Notes under the pieces: generated by a model
Told to the model about the DNA's origin: nothing
Database searches by the model: none
Seen by the model: the letters and a program-made list of their open reading frames with translations, nothing else
In this document: piece by piece, positions 1-7,170 of the stretch
Position numbering within the stretch: position 1 is the first letter of the stretch
Layout of the letters: each line of letters opens with the position of its first letter
Source of the DNA: Bacillota bacterium
Lineage (GTDB): Bacteria; Bacillota; Bacilli; Alicyclobacillales; Alicyclobacillaceae
Direction: 5' to 3'
Length of the DNA: 7,804 nucleotides
NCBI GenBank assembly: GCA_021820805.1
Contig: JAKADF010000140.1
Location: forward strand, 1-7,804
Program-made: the position numbers and the translations under genes

Positions 1-1234
1 TACCAGCCATAAAGGTACCAACAAAAACAACCCGTTTAGCACCTTGGGATATATTGATGAACCCTCCGACACCAGGAATCCTGCCGCCGAATTTGCCCAC
101 ATTCACGTTTCCTTGTGCGTCAAACTCCGCGAAAGAGAGTACAGTTACATCGAGCCCCCCGCCGTCGTACCAGTCGAATTGGTAACCCGCATCGACCATT
201 GCATGTTGGTTTCGTGCCAGCCCAAAATTTACCCCTCCCGCAGGAACACCACCAATGTGACCTTGCTCGAGGGTGAGAAAAACATGAGTGGACAATCCTT
301 CTTCAGCCAACACTGATGACACTCCATCTGGCATGCCAAACCCGAGATTTATGACATCATTTTCCCTCAACTCATACGTTGCGCGACGTGCAATAACTTT
401 GCGTTCCGTCAAATCCATCGTGCCCCATCCATTGTCAGAAACCCTTGCTTCACCCCAATAGGTCGGATCCTCATCGATTTCAATTGTAAGAGGCTGATTC
501 GGTGAAAGGACTATAGCATCTACAAGAACACCAGGAACTTTAACAATCCGTGGATCGATTGAGTCGTGATCTAACATACGTTTCACTTGTGCAACAACAA
601 TGCCTCCGCTATTCTTCACTGCTTGTGCAACTGATAACGTTTCGGCATATAATCCTTCATGCTCCATTGTAAGATTCCCAAACTCATCTGCACTCGTTGC
701 ACGAATGACGGCAACATCAACTGGAAAAGCACGATAATACAAGATGTCTTCTCCATCTATTTGCATATGTGTCACGAACGATTCCTTAGCACTTTTATTT
801 AGTCTTCCAGCATCAATCCTAGGGTCAACAAACGTACCAATTCCTACTTTAGATAATAGTCCCGGCCCACCGCCTGCAATCGTTCGAAACAAATGAGACA
901 TTACGCCTTGTGGAAGGCAATAAGCTTCTATCTTCTCTTCAATTGCTAGTTTCTGCATTTGGTCACTCCATCCCCAGTGACCACCAATTACTCGTTTTGT
1001 CATCCTTTCATGGGCAAAACGGTCAATGCCAGCACCTTTATGGTCACCCATCCCACTTGGATGAATGACGGTTAAGTCGACCGGGCTGCCTGTGGACAAA
1101 AACCTGCGCTCAATGGCTTCAAGAATTTCATTCGGATCGTTTACACCGCCTCCAGAGCCATCCACGACTATATTCGCACCATCTTTAATCAAAGCAGCAA
1201 CTTCATCAGCCGTTCGCAGCTTTTTTGTTATCAT
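1..1234 (-). CDS. Acyl-CoA:acetate/propionate CoA-transferase (YdiF/PCT type), 3' end cut by window edge
   Basis: This gene runs off the left edge; 411 codons are visible, starting MITKKLRTADEV, with no stop. The family (YdiF, propionate CoA-transferase) moves CoA between short-chain acyl-CoAs and free acids such as acetate or propionate in the cytoplasm, through a glutamyl-CoA thioester. Members are usually about 515-530 residues, so roughly 100 C-terminal residues lie outside. Family signatures seen are the N-terminal glycine-rich SGGG (27-30), GDHKGAG (63-69), KRVIGGHWGW (80-89) and, in the second half, LEQGHIGGVPAGG (322-334). E323 there aligns with the catalytic glutamate; many homologues have EPG or ESG where this one has EQG. 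YDGGGLD (356-362) and FGGRIPGVGGFINI (382-395) follow. The ATG at 1234 is forced because an in-frame TAG lies immediately upstream. It follows the GH88 gene by 6 bases. The physiological acid is unknown. Confidence 0.9.
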   Translation of the reverse strand, partial: MITKKLRTADEVAALIKDGANIVVDGSGGGVNDPNEILEAIERRFLSTGSPVDLTVIHPSGMGDHKGAGIDRFAHERMTKRVIGGHWGWSDQMQKLAIEEKIEAYCLPQGVMSHLFRTIAGGGPGLLSKVGIGTFVDPRIDAGRLNKSAKESFVTHMQIDGEDILYYRAFPVDVAVIRATSADEFGNLTMEHEGLYAETLSVAQAVKNSGGIVVAQVKRMLDHDSIDPRIVKVPGVLVDAIVLSPNQPLTIEIDEDPTYWGEARVSDNGWGTMDLTERKVIARRATYELRENDVINLGFGMPDGVSSVLAEEGLSTHVFLTLEQGHIGGVPAGGVNFGLARNQHAMVDAGYQFDWYDGGGLDVTVLSFAEFDAQGNVNVGKFGGRIPGVGGFINISQGAKRVVFVGTFMAG

Positions 1235-1250
1235 CTACATTCACACTCCC
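1235..1250 (-). promoter_or_regulatory. Shine-Dalgarno site with an ATG-TAG start-stop before the CoA-transferase
   Basis: On the minus strand GGGAG (1250-1246) lies inside the last codons of the GH88 gene. An ATG at 1240-1238 follows after 5 bases and is at once closed by TAG (1237-1235). The CoA-transferase ATG (1234-1232) comes directly after, 11 bases from the GGGAG. The stop codon of the upstream gene (TGA, 1243-1241) also falls in this stretch. The site is consistent with translational coupling, with the start-stop perhaps lowering initiation at the real start. That effect is inferred, not shown. Confidence 0.5.
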
Positions 1251-2362
1251 AGTAAAACTGGCCATTGTTCTGGATACAACAATTTAAACAGTGCTTCCAT
1301 GAAATAATGGTCGCCATAGATAATTGATTCATCGATTGCAGACGCACGCGGAACGTCTACAGCGCCTTTTAGCAGAATTCCTTGTTGATTTAATGCTTCT
1401 TTGTCCATATTCATATATCCCTTAGCAAGGGTGAGTAATATCTCTTTGGCAACGCTTGCGTAAGTTGATGAACCGCCAAGCACACGGTCTAATTCCAGCA
1501 AGCCCGATGCTGCAATTGCAGCAGAGGCTGAATCCTTTGGCTCATACGGAACATTCGGAGCATCAAAATCCCAATAAGGAATCACATCATCTGGAAGACG
1601 ACTAATAAAATAATCTGCTAGACGTTTGGCAGTCTCTAAATCATCCGGATTTTTCGTCAGGCCATACAACTGAGAAAATCCGTAAATTGCCCAGGCTTGG
1701 CCGCGGCTCCAGCAACTGTTTGCAGCATAGCCTTGATGCGTTGTATAAGATCGAGCTATGCCACGTTGCGGATCAAAATCCACAACATGAAATGTTGAAC
1801 CATCATGACGGACGTGATGTTTCCGAATTGTTGCAGCTACGTTATCAGCAATTTCTGCCCATTTCGTATCTCCGCCATTACGTGCTCCCCAATAAAGAAT
1901 TGGCAGATTCATAACTGTATCAACAATCGTCCTGCCTGAAAAAATAGGATCTTCGGAGACGTCCCAAGCTGGAATAAACTTTCCAATCGAGTTGTACCTA
2001 CTTGCATGTGATGCACACGCACATAGTGCAACATTTCGAAAATACTCATCTTTAGTAATTGAATACCCTCGGACGAACGACGGCTGAAAGATAAACCCCA
2101 TGTCGTGCGTAAAACGGTCGAACTTACGAGATTCCAGCTTCTTGGCCCATTTTTCTGCTTCATGTTTCCAGTGCAAGTCACCAGAAGACAGATAAGGTAT
2201 CCAGAGCAGGCCAACCCAAAATCCTGCTGTCCAACGTCCATGGCGGCTTTGTTTCCACTTACCGCCATCAGTTGTATGTGGAAACTCCTCCAGGCGCAAT
2301 AGATTAGCTGATGTGATTTCGACTCCTATTTCAAACGCAGTTTTCAAGTCATAAGAATTCAA
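1241..2362 (-). CDS. ugl: Unsaturated glucuronyl hydrolase, glycoside hydrolase family 88
   Basis: This enzyme removes the 4,5-unsaturated uronic acid that polysaccharide lyases leave at the non-reducing end of oligosaccharides (from gellan, xanthan or glycosaminoglycans), by hydrating the double bond. It is 373 residues from the TTG start used here, close to the ~377 of the Bacillus sp. GL1 enzyme, and forms an alpha6/alpha6 barrel. From this start, D87 (in THDMGF) and D148 (in TIVDTVMNLP) match GL1 catalytic D88 and D149 with an offset of one. W133, H192, Q210, R220 and W224 sit at equally shifted positions to GL1 active-site residues as I recall them. SRGQAWAIYG and KDSASAAIAASGLLEL are GH88 hallmarks. 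No signal peptide is visible, so it acts in the cytoplasm on imported substrate. An in-frame TTG 15 bases upstream (2377) overlaps the Shine-Dalgarno and is less likely. It sits between the dehydrogenase and CoA-transferase genes of the operon. The exact substrate is not readable. Confidence 0.95.
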   Translation of the reverse strand: MNSYDLKTAFEIGVEITSANLLRLEEFPHTTDGGKWKQSRHGRWTAGFWVGLLWIPYLSSGDLHWKHEAEKWAKKLESRKFDRFTHDMGFIFQPSFVRGYSITKDEYFRNVALCACASHASRYNSIGKFIPAWDVSEDPIFSGRTIVDTVMNLPILYWGARNGGDTKWAEIADNVAATIRKHHVRHDGSTFHVVDFDPQRGIARSYTTHQGYAANSCWSRGQAWAIYGFSQLYGLTKNPDDLETAKRLADYFISRLPDDVIPYWDFDAPNVPYEPKDSASAAIAASGLLELDRVLGGSSTYASVAKEILLTLAKGYMNMDKEALNQQGILLKGAVDVPRASAIDESIIYGDHYFMEALFKLLYPEQWPVLLGV

Positions 2363-2369
2363 GCAAATT

Positions 2370-2375
2370 CCTCCC
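2370..2375 (-). promoter_or_regulatory. Ribosome-binding site that fixes the TTG start of the GH88 gene
   Basis: The minus strand reads GGGAGG at 2375-2370, then seven bases, then TTG at 2362-2360. This is ideal spacing. The alternative upstream TTG at 2377-2375 would put the binding site inside the coding region as Gly-Gly codons and has no purine-rich stretch of its own ahead of it. Confidence 0.8.
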
Positions 2376-2391
2376 AATGCCCCATGGCTAA

Positions 2392-3534
2392 TTAAAGAGC
2401 TTCGCGAATTAGCTGCTCTACTTCTTCAACAGTGGGCTTTCTTGGGTTACTGACCATGTCAGAATGACCATGGGATTCAACAGCCAACCAGCTTACATCT
2501 TTTTCATTGATTCCAAACTCCGAAAGGCGTCGATTAAATCCGATATCATTCATCAACTGGCGAACATGTTTTATTACAGATTCTGCAACCTCGTCATCCG
2601 TACGGCTGCTGGTGTCTAAATTGAGTGCTTCTGCAACAAGGCGATACCTATGTGCTGCAGCATGTGCATTATACTCAAGCACAGGAAGTAACATAATGGC
2701 GCATGCAACCCCATGCGGAATATGGAAATGACCGCCTAGCGTATTTGCAATCGCGTGAACAGCACCAACCCCGGAATATGCCATTGCTGCTCCAACCATT
2801 GCTGCAGCTTCCTGCATGTTACCCATCGCCTCAACATTTGACCTGTCTTGTACTGCAGGCTTTAGTGCGTCACGGATGAGTCGAATAGCATTTAGATGAA
2901 GCGCATCTGTAAACGCGGTGCTGTTTAGAGAAACCACACCTTCAATTGCCTGTGTCAATGCATCAGCACCAGTTGCTGCGGCAACACTAGCTGGAAGCGT
3001 GTTTAAGAGTTCCGGGTCCAAAATACATGCTCTCGCGGCCAGAAAGTTTGAAACAATTACTTTTTTTGCATGGGACTTTGTGTCCACAAATACTGCACCG
3101 CGTGTCATTTCTGATCCGCTGCCGACTGTTGTCGGAATTGTTATGAGTGGAAGTCCCTGCTTATCAAGCAAATCCCAATTGTCCGCGTATTCGGCTAGGT
3201 CTTTTTTATTTTCCATTAAAATAGACGACATCTTCGCAACATCAATTACACTGCCGCCGCCAACCGCAATCACGATGTCCGCATCCGACTCCTTTAAAAC
3301 ATCGAGCGCTTTTAAAATCTGTTCCGATGAAGGATCTGGTTCAATTTCCTTATATACCTTAGCGCCTGCAACCGCTGCTTCAACGCGGATTGCTACCCCA
3401 GCCTCGTAAAGAATTCGGTCTGTAAAGATAATTGGGCTTTTTGCACCCAGGTCTTTAATCAATTCTGGAAGCATCGATACTGCGCCAGGACCTGCATGGA
3501 CGGTTGCTGGCATTGCGAAAGTGTAAGATTTCAT
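2392..3534 (-). CDS. Iron-containing (group III) alcohol dehydrogenase, atypical metal site
   Basis: This is a 380-residue NAD(P)-dependent dehydrogenase of the Fe-ADH family (FucO lactaldehyde reductase, DhaT, GldA relatives), the usual length. It interconverts an alcohol and an aldehyde or ketone in the cytoplasm. The N-terminal Rossmann-like half carries GGGSVID (92-98) and IPTTVGSGSE (133-142), which bind the cofactor pyrophosphate. The C-terminal half holds the metal site: D191, H260 and H274 (IPHG) align with FucO D196, H263 and H277. The fourth position, FucO H200, is Q195 (DALTQAIEG instead of DALTHAIE), and the FucO H267 position is N264. The family C-terminal NPRKPT (363-368) is present. 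The ATG at 3534 has GGGAG seven bases upstream (3546-3542). It lies 36 bases after the permease gene and 29 bases before the GH88 start. The substrate is unknown; lactaldehyde/1,2-propanediol, glycerol or a sugar-acid-derived aldehyde are possible. Confidence 0.92.
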   Translation of the reverse strand: MKSYTFAMPATVHAGPGAVSMLPELIKDLGAKSPIIFTDRILYEAGVAIRVEAAVAGAKVYKEIEPDPSSEQILKALDVLKESDADIVIAVGGGSVIDVAKMSSILMENKKDLAEYADNWDLLDKQGLPLITIPTTVGSGSEMTRGAVFVDTKSHAKKVIVSNFLAARACILDPELLNTLPASVAAATGADALTQAIEGVVSLNSTAFTDALHLNAIRLIRDALKPAVQDRSNVEAMGNMQEAAAMVGAAMAYSGVGAVHAIANTLGGHFHIPHGVACAIMLLPVLEYNAHAAAHRYRLVAEALNLDTSSRTDDEVAESVIKHVRQLMNDIGFNRRLSEFGINEKDVSWLAVESHGHSDMVSNPRKPTVEEVEQLIREAL

Positions 3535-3541
3535 TTTATAA

Positions 3542-3554
3542 CTCCCTTTCCTTC
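3542..3554 (-). promoter_or_regulatory. Strong ribosome-binding site of the alcohol dehydrogenase gene
   Basis: A 13-base all-purine run, GAAGGAAAGGGAG, spans 3554-3542 on the minus strand, seven bases before the ATG at 3534. It is the only recognisable element in the 36-base gap after the permease gene; no terminator hairpin or promoter is visible there. Confidence 0.7.
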
Positions 3555-3570
3555 GGTTATTAATTGAGAC

Positions 3571-4575
3571 TTAAACACCTTTTGTTCTTAAACGCTCGCT
3601 TCCGTTGTCTTTACCGAAAACTACGTTCAAGAGCACAGCCAAGACAATGACAATACCAATGACCCCTTGGAAGATAAGGGGTGAAATACCAAGAATGCTG
3701 AGTAAATTCTCGATTGCAACAATGACAAGCACGCCAGCAACCGTATTTATGATGTTCCCTTTACCACCGAAAAGACTTACACCGCCGACCACACAACCGG
3801 CTATAACATCAAACAGCGCATTCATATCTACATTTGGTGTGGCAATATTTAAATAGGCACTATCTAAAATACCTGCCAGTCCCGCTAAAAGACCGGATAT
3901 ACAATAAACAGCAAACAAGCCTTTACCAACTGATAAACCTGAATATTTTGCTGCAATCGGATTGCCGCCGAGTGCAAAGATTGTTCTTCCAAGAACTGTT
4001 TTTTTCATAAGTAATACGGCTACAATGACAAGCAGAATCCAAAGAACTGTTTGGATGGAGATTGGACCAATACTCCAACCTCCTACAAATCGATATCCAC
4101 TTGGGAGGCTCATAACCGGCATATTGCCTGTAAGGATTCGTGATATCCCCTCAACCGCTGTCAATGTACCGAGTGTCGCAATTAGTGGTGAAACTTGCAG
4201 GTAGGCAACAATCCACCCGTTGATTGCACCAACAATAAGACTCACTATCAAGGCAATCACTAAAGCTAAGATTGGAGAAAACCCTGCTTTAGCTAAGGAG
4301 CCGCCTACAACTCCAGCCAAAATCCATATCGATGCAACTGACAAGTCTATTCCAGCAGTCAAAATGACTAGCGTTTCTCCAATAGCGCATATACCAATAG
4401 GCGCGCCCATAAACAGCACATTTATTAAATTAGATGGTCGAATAAAACTGCCAGATGAAATAACGGTAGCTAGAATAAATAGAGCTACAAGGATAATCCA
4501 GATACTGTACTCTCGAAAAAAATTCCCTTGTCTGCGAGGTTTGACTAATCCGGCTGCATCCGCTTTTTGTACCAT
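3571..4575 (-). CDS. Sugar ABC transporter permease, RbsC family (second permease)
   Basis: This 334-residue membrane protein of the BPD_transp_2/RbsC type forms part of the import channel of a CUT2-type ABC transporter. A short basic cytoplasmic N-terminus (residues 1-24) is followed by many hydrophobic helices, the first at about 25-41. Family signatures are AGIDLSVASI (74-83), the cytoplasmic coupling loop GRTIFALGGNPIAAKYSG (196-213), which contacts the ATPase, and GGVSLFGGKGN (264-274). It ends in a charged tail. The ATG at 4575 shares bases with the TAA stop of the preceding permease (TAATG), implying translational coupling. The likely ribosome-binding site AGGAAAGGA lies within the end of that gene. 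It is clearly related to, but different from, the neighbouring permease, so the two probably form a heterodimer. Confidence 0.93.
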   Translation of the reverse strand: MVQKADAAGLVKPRRQGNFFREYSIWIILVALFILATVISSGSFIRPSNLINVLFMGAPIGICAIGETLVILTAGIDLSVASIWILAGVVGGSLAKAGFSPILALVIALIVSLIVGAINGWIVAYLQVSPLIATLGTLTAVEGISRILTGNMPVMSLPSGYRFVGGWSIGPISIQTVLWILLVIVAVLLMKKTVLGRTIFALGGNPIAAKYSGLSVGKGLFAVYCISGLLAGLAGILDSAYLNIATPNVDMNALFDVIAGCVVGGVSLFGGKGNIINTVAGVLVIVAIENLLSILGISPLIFQGVIGIVIVLAVLLNVVFGKDNGSERLRTKGV

Positions 4576-5567
4576 TAGGCTCGTGTTCCTTTCCTGCGCA
4601 AATTTACAACGTTCATAAACGCTGCGATAATTAAGATTGCGCCACCAACCAACTCGGCAATATTCGGATTCACACCGTACAGATTTAACACATTATCAAT
4701 GAGTGAGTAGATGACTGCACCAAGCACAGCTCCAACCATGTTCCCGCGTCCGCCGAACAAGTTGATTCCGCCAATTACTGCAGCCGCAATAGCTTCCAGA
4801 TTTAGATTAGTACCTGCAAGCGGGTCGCCGCTGACAATACGCGCTGTGTATAGCACTGCACCTATACCTGATAACAGACCTGACAAGGTAAATGCCAGAA
4901 TTAATGTTTTTTTGACAGAGATACCAGACAAGCGAGCTGCTGTAGCATTACTCCCAACCGCATACAGGTTTCGAAACGGACGGAAATAATAGAGCAAGGC
5001 ACCTAAAATAATTACAAGAACTATCGTGATCCAAGTTTCATACGGGATACTCAAAAACGAATCATAGACTAGATTTGGAATTTGCGTTGTTGCAGGCAAG
5101 TCGATTCGATTTCCTCCAGATAATACAAGCGCAATAGCCGACTCAGCAGCCATCATTCCAAACGTGACTATAAATGATGGTATTTTTAGATACGCTACAA
5201 TAACTCCGTTTAGGAAGCCACATAAACCAACAACACCTATGCAAAGAATGAGACCAACAATAAGACCATAATTTGACGATAAACTCATCGCCAGAATTAC
5301 AGACCCTAAGGCAAGTCCTGCACCCACTGCAAGGTCGATACCTGCAACGAACAGCACAAACGATTCACCCAAAGTCAGTAAAATCAAAACTGCTGCAGAC
5401 TCCAGGAATCCTTGTAAATTCCCTAAACTTCGAAAATCCGGGTTTGTTATCGAAGGAATAAGAATAAGCAATAGAAGCAGAATCCACGGAGCCTGTTTAG
5501 TCAGGAAACCTGTTAAATCCAATTTCCTGATTTGTGAGCTCGTGCCTGGAGCAATTTGACTGCTCAT
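4575..5567 (-). CDS. Sugar ABC transporter permease, RbsC family (first permease)
   Basis: This is 330 residues from the ATG at 5567 (MSSQIAPGTSSQI). It is an integral membrane protein of the RbsC family with a polar N-terminus of about 20 residues and a first helix near 27-40. From this start, AGIDLAVGAG lies at 75-84, the ATPase-contacting loop RNLYAVGSNATAARLSG at 199-215, and GGINLFGGRGN at 266-276, at nearly the same places as in the sister permease downstream. A GTG four codons upstream (5579) is possible, but AAAAGGTGG (5584-5576) is spaced 8 bases from the ATG and would overlap the GTG, so the ATG is preferred. It follows the ATPase gene by 28 bases and overlaps the next permease by one base. 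The substrate cannot be read from sequence alone. Confidence 0.93.
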   Translation of the reverse strand: MSSQIAPGTSSQIRKLDLTGFLTKQAPWILLLLLILIPSITNPDFRSLGNLQGFLESAAVLILLTLGESFVLFVAGIDLAVGAGLALGSVILAMSLSSNYGLIVGLILCIGVVGLCGFLNGVIVAYLKIPSFIVTFGMMAAESAIALVLSGGNRIDLPATTQIPNLVYDSFLSIPYETWITIVLVIILGALLYYFRPFRNLYAVGSNATAARLSGISVKKTLILAFTLSGLLSGIGAVLYTARIVSGDPLAGTNLNLEAIAAAVIGGINLFGGRGNMVGAVLGAVIYSLIDNVLNLYGVNPNIAELVGGAILIIAAFMNVVNLRRKGTRA

Positions 5568-5575
5568 CGCATCCG

Positions 5576-5584
5576 CCACCTTTT
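5576..5584 (-). promoter_or_regulatory. Ribosome-binding site deciding the ATG start of the first permease
   Basis: The minus strand carries AAAAGGTGG at 5584-5576, eight bases before the ATG at 5567-5565. The alternative GTG start at 5579-5577 lies inside this site, which argues against it. Confidence 0.6.
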
Positions 5585-5595
5585 AAGCATGTTTT

Positions 5596-7095
5596 TCAGG
5601 CCCCTTCCTTTTGCGGCAATGCATATCGCAGAATTTCCCGTTCATCGTAAGGAGGTTCGAAAATATTGCTTATCCTTCCTTCTGACATTACCGCGATCCG
5701 ATGGCTGAGTGCGGTAAGCTCCACCAATTCGGAAGAAATTAGAATAATCGCATGTCCTTCTTTTGCTAAATCGATAATCAGTTGATAAAATTCTGATTTT
5801 GCACCAACATCAACACCGCGCGTTGGCTCATCCAGAACCAGAATTTGCGGTTTTACTGACAATGCTTTTGCCATAACTACCTTCTGTTGATTTCCACCCG
5901 ACAAATCGCCGACTGCCTGTAACAATGATGACATTTTAATTGATAGACTCTGTTTGTAATGTTGTGCAGTATGCTTCAACTTTTCAGTACTCAAAATTCC
6001 GCTCTTCGCCGAGCCGTGAAGCACCGAGTAGGTTAGGTTATCAAAAATCGAGTGCATCAAGACAAGTCCTTCTGTTTTACGTTCCTCTGGTACCAAGGCA
6101 ATTCCAACTTTTAAAGCCCGCTGTGGTGATAACCGTTTTACATGTGCGCCATTAATTAAGATGTCCCCCGATGAAATTTCTGTTAGCCCATATAGCGTTT
6201 TGGCCAAAACATTTTGGCCAGAACCTACTAAACCAGCTATCCCTAAAATTTCTCCTTTGTGAACATCAAAAGTGATATTACGTATTGTTTCGGAACTGAG
6301 GTTGTTAACAGAGAGAAGAATATCCTCCTTTACACTGTTTACTCTTTCCGGAAACCTGTCTTCAACCTGGCGGCCAACCATTAACTCAATTAATTTATTT
6401 TCTGTCACTTCTGAAACTGGTAACGTATCAATTACATGTCCATCACGAAGAACCGTAATTCGATTGCCAATCTGGAAAATTTCTTCAAGGCGGTGAGAGA
6501 TATAAATAATTCCCGTTCCCTTCTGACGCAGTTTATTAATCAGTTCGAAAAGCAAATCTAATTCTCGACCTGCTAAAACTGCCGACGGCTCATCTAGCAC
6601 TAGAATTCTTGGTTCAAGTGCAAGTACTTTTGCAATGGCTACCAGTTGAGACTGTGCAACAGTTAAATCACGAACATACGTATGCGTATTGACATCAAGA
6701 CCAGTTTCTTCAAGGGTTGCCTTGGCCTGTTTATGGATGCTCCTCCATTTCATAAACCCGACACTGGACGTCCTAATACCCATCATGATGTTTTCCGCCA
6801 CCGTAAGGTCAGGAACTAGTTCCAGCTCTTGATAAACCACTCCAATTCCTTGCCTCAATCCATCCATCGGAGAACGGATTTCAATTGGTACACCTTCAAG
6901 AAGTATTTGTCCTTCGTCCCTTTGGTGTCCCCCAGACAATATCTTCATGAGTGTCGATTTTCCTGCGCCATTTTCTCCAACCAAACAATGCACTTCGCCA
7001 GGCAGAAGGTTAAATGATACATCAGACAATGCAGTTGTTGCTTGAAACCTTTTCGTAATTCCCTTCATTTCTAATAACGGACGTTGTACTGGCAT
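5596..7095 (-). CDS. Sugar ABC transporter ATP-binding protein, double-cassette RbsA/MglA type
   Basis: This 499-residue cytoplasmic ATPase powers the importer made with the two permeases and the binding protein. It has two fused ABC domains, as in RbsA, MglA and XylG (about 500 residues). The first domain has Walker A GENGAGKS (40-47), Q-loop Q89, signature LTVAQSQ (144-150), Walker B ILVLDEP (164-170) and switch H201. The second has a degenerate Walker A, GLVGSGQN (288-295), with no lysine, then canonical signature LSGGNQQ (398-404), Walker B ILVLDEP (418-424) and Ser in place of the switch His (ISSE, 453-456). A weakened second Walker A and missing switch His are normal for this family. 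The ATG at 7095 has GGGGGAG (7109-7103) seven bases upstream. It follows the binding-protein gene after a 75-base gap containing a stem-loop. Confidence 0.96.
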   Translation of the reverse strand: MPVQRPLLEMKGITKRFQATTALSDVSFNLLPGEVHCLVGENGAGKSTLMKILSGGHQRDEGQILLEGVPIEIRSPMDGLRQGIGVVYQELELVPDLTVAENIMMGIRTSSVGFMKWRSIHKQAKATLEETGLDVNTHTYVRDLTVAQSQLVAIAKVLALEPRILVLDEPSAVLAGRELDLLFELINKLRQKGTGIIYISHRLEEIFQIGNRITVLRDGHVIDTLPVSEVTENKLIELMVGRQVEDRFPERVNSVKEDILLSVNNLSSETIRNITFDVHKGEILGIAGLVGSGQNVLAKTLYGLTEISSGDILINGAHVKRLSPQRALKVGIALVPEERKTEGLVLMHSIFDNLTYSVLHGSAKSGILSTEKLKHTAQHYKQSLSIKMSSLLQAVGDLSGGNQQKVVMAKALSVKPQILVLDEPTRGVDVGAKSEFYQLIIDLAKEGHAIILISSELVELTALSHRIAVMSEGRISNIFEPPYDEREILRYALPQKEGA

Positions 7096-7102
7096 CTTTG
7101 CA

Positions 7103-7109
7103 CTCCCCC
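7103..7109 (-). promoter_or_regulatory. Ribosome-binding site of the ATPase gene
   Basis: GGGGGAG on the minus strand (7109-7103) is spaced seven bases from the ATG at 7095 and supports that start. Confidence 0.65.
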
Positions 7110-7129
7110 AGTGCTAGGGTAAAAGACTA

Positions 7130-7160
7130 GCGCGAGTCCAATATCTAGGCGGCCTCGCGC
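7130..7160. other. Intergenic inverted repeat (stem-loop) between binding-protein and ATPase genes
   Basis: The plus strand has GCGCGAG at 7130-7136 and its exact reverse complement CTCGCGC at 7154-7160, giving a 7-bp, mostly G+C stem with a 17-base loop. In the mRNA direction only a short T4 run follows (7124-7121), about five bases after the stem, so a full intrinsic terminator is doubtful. Such stems after a binding-protein gene often act as partial terminators or as 3'-end stabilisers, raising the binding protein over its membrane partners. That role here is inferred from position. Confidence 0.5.
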
Positions 7161-7170
7161 CTCGTTTTAT

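Noticed and set aside
44..316. Plus-strand open frame of 90 codons
   Set aside because: It lies antisense inside the CoA-transferase gene, whose minus-strand protein carries clear family motifs over the same bases; there is no family-like sequence in the plus frame.
1909..2268. Minus-strand open frame of 119 codons
   Set aside because: It is an alternate frame of the GH88 gene across its conserved catalytic region.
2909..2926. Possible CcpA (cre) operator, TGTAAACGCGGTGC
   Set aside because: It has two mismatches in conserved positions and lies inside the dehydrogenase coding region.
2918..3409. Plus-strand open frame of 163 codons, the longest antisense frame
   Set aside because: It lies wholly antisense to the alcohol dehydrogenase, which has intact cofactor motifs there; the composition is what a complement frame gives.
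3538..3560. Inverted repeat ATAAC/GTTAT around the dehydrogenase ribosome-binding site
   Set aside because: The arms are only 5 bp and A+T-rich with a 13-base loop; too weak to claim a sequestering hairpin.
4220..4618. Plus-strand open frame of 132 codons
   Set aside because: It is antisense to the permease helices; hydrophobic codons read backwards yield the Ile/Thr/Ala/Pro-rich shadow seen.
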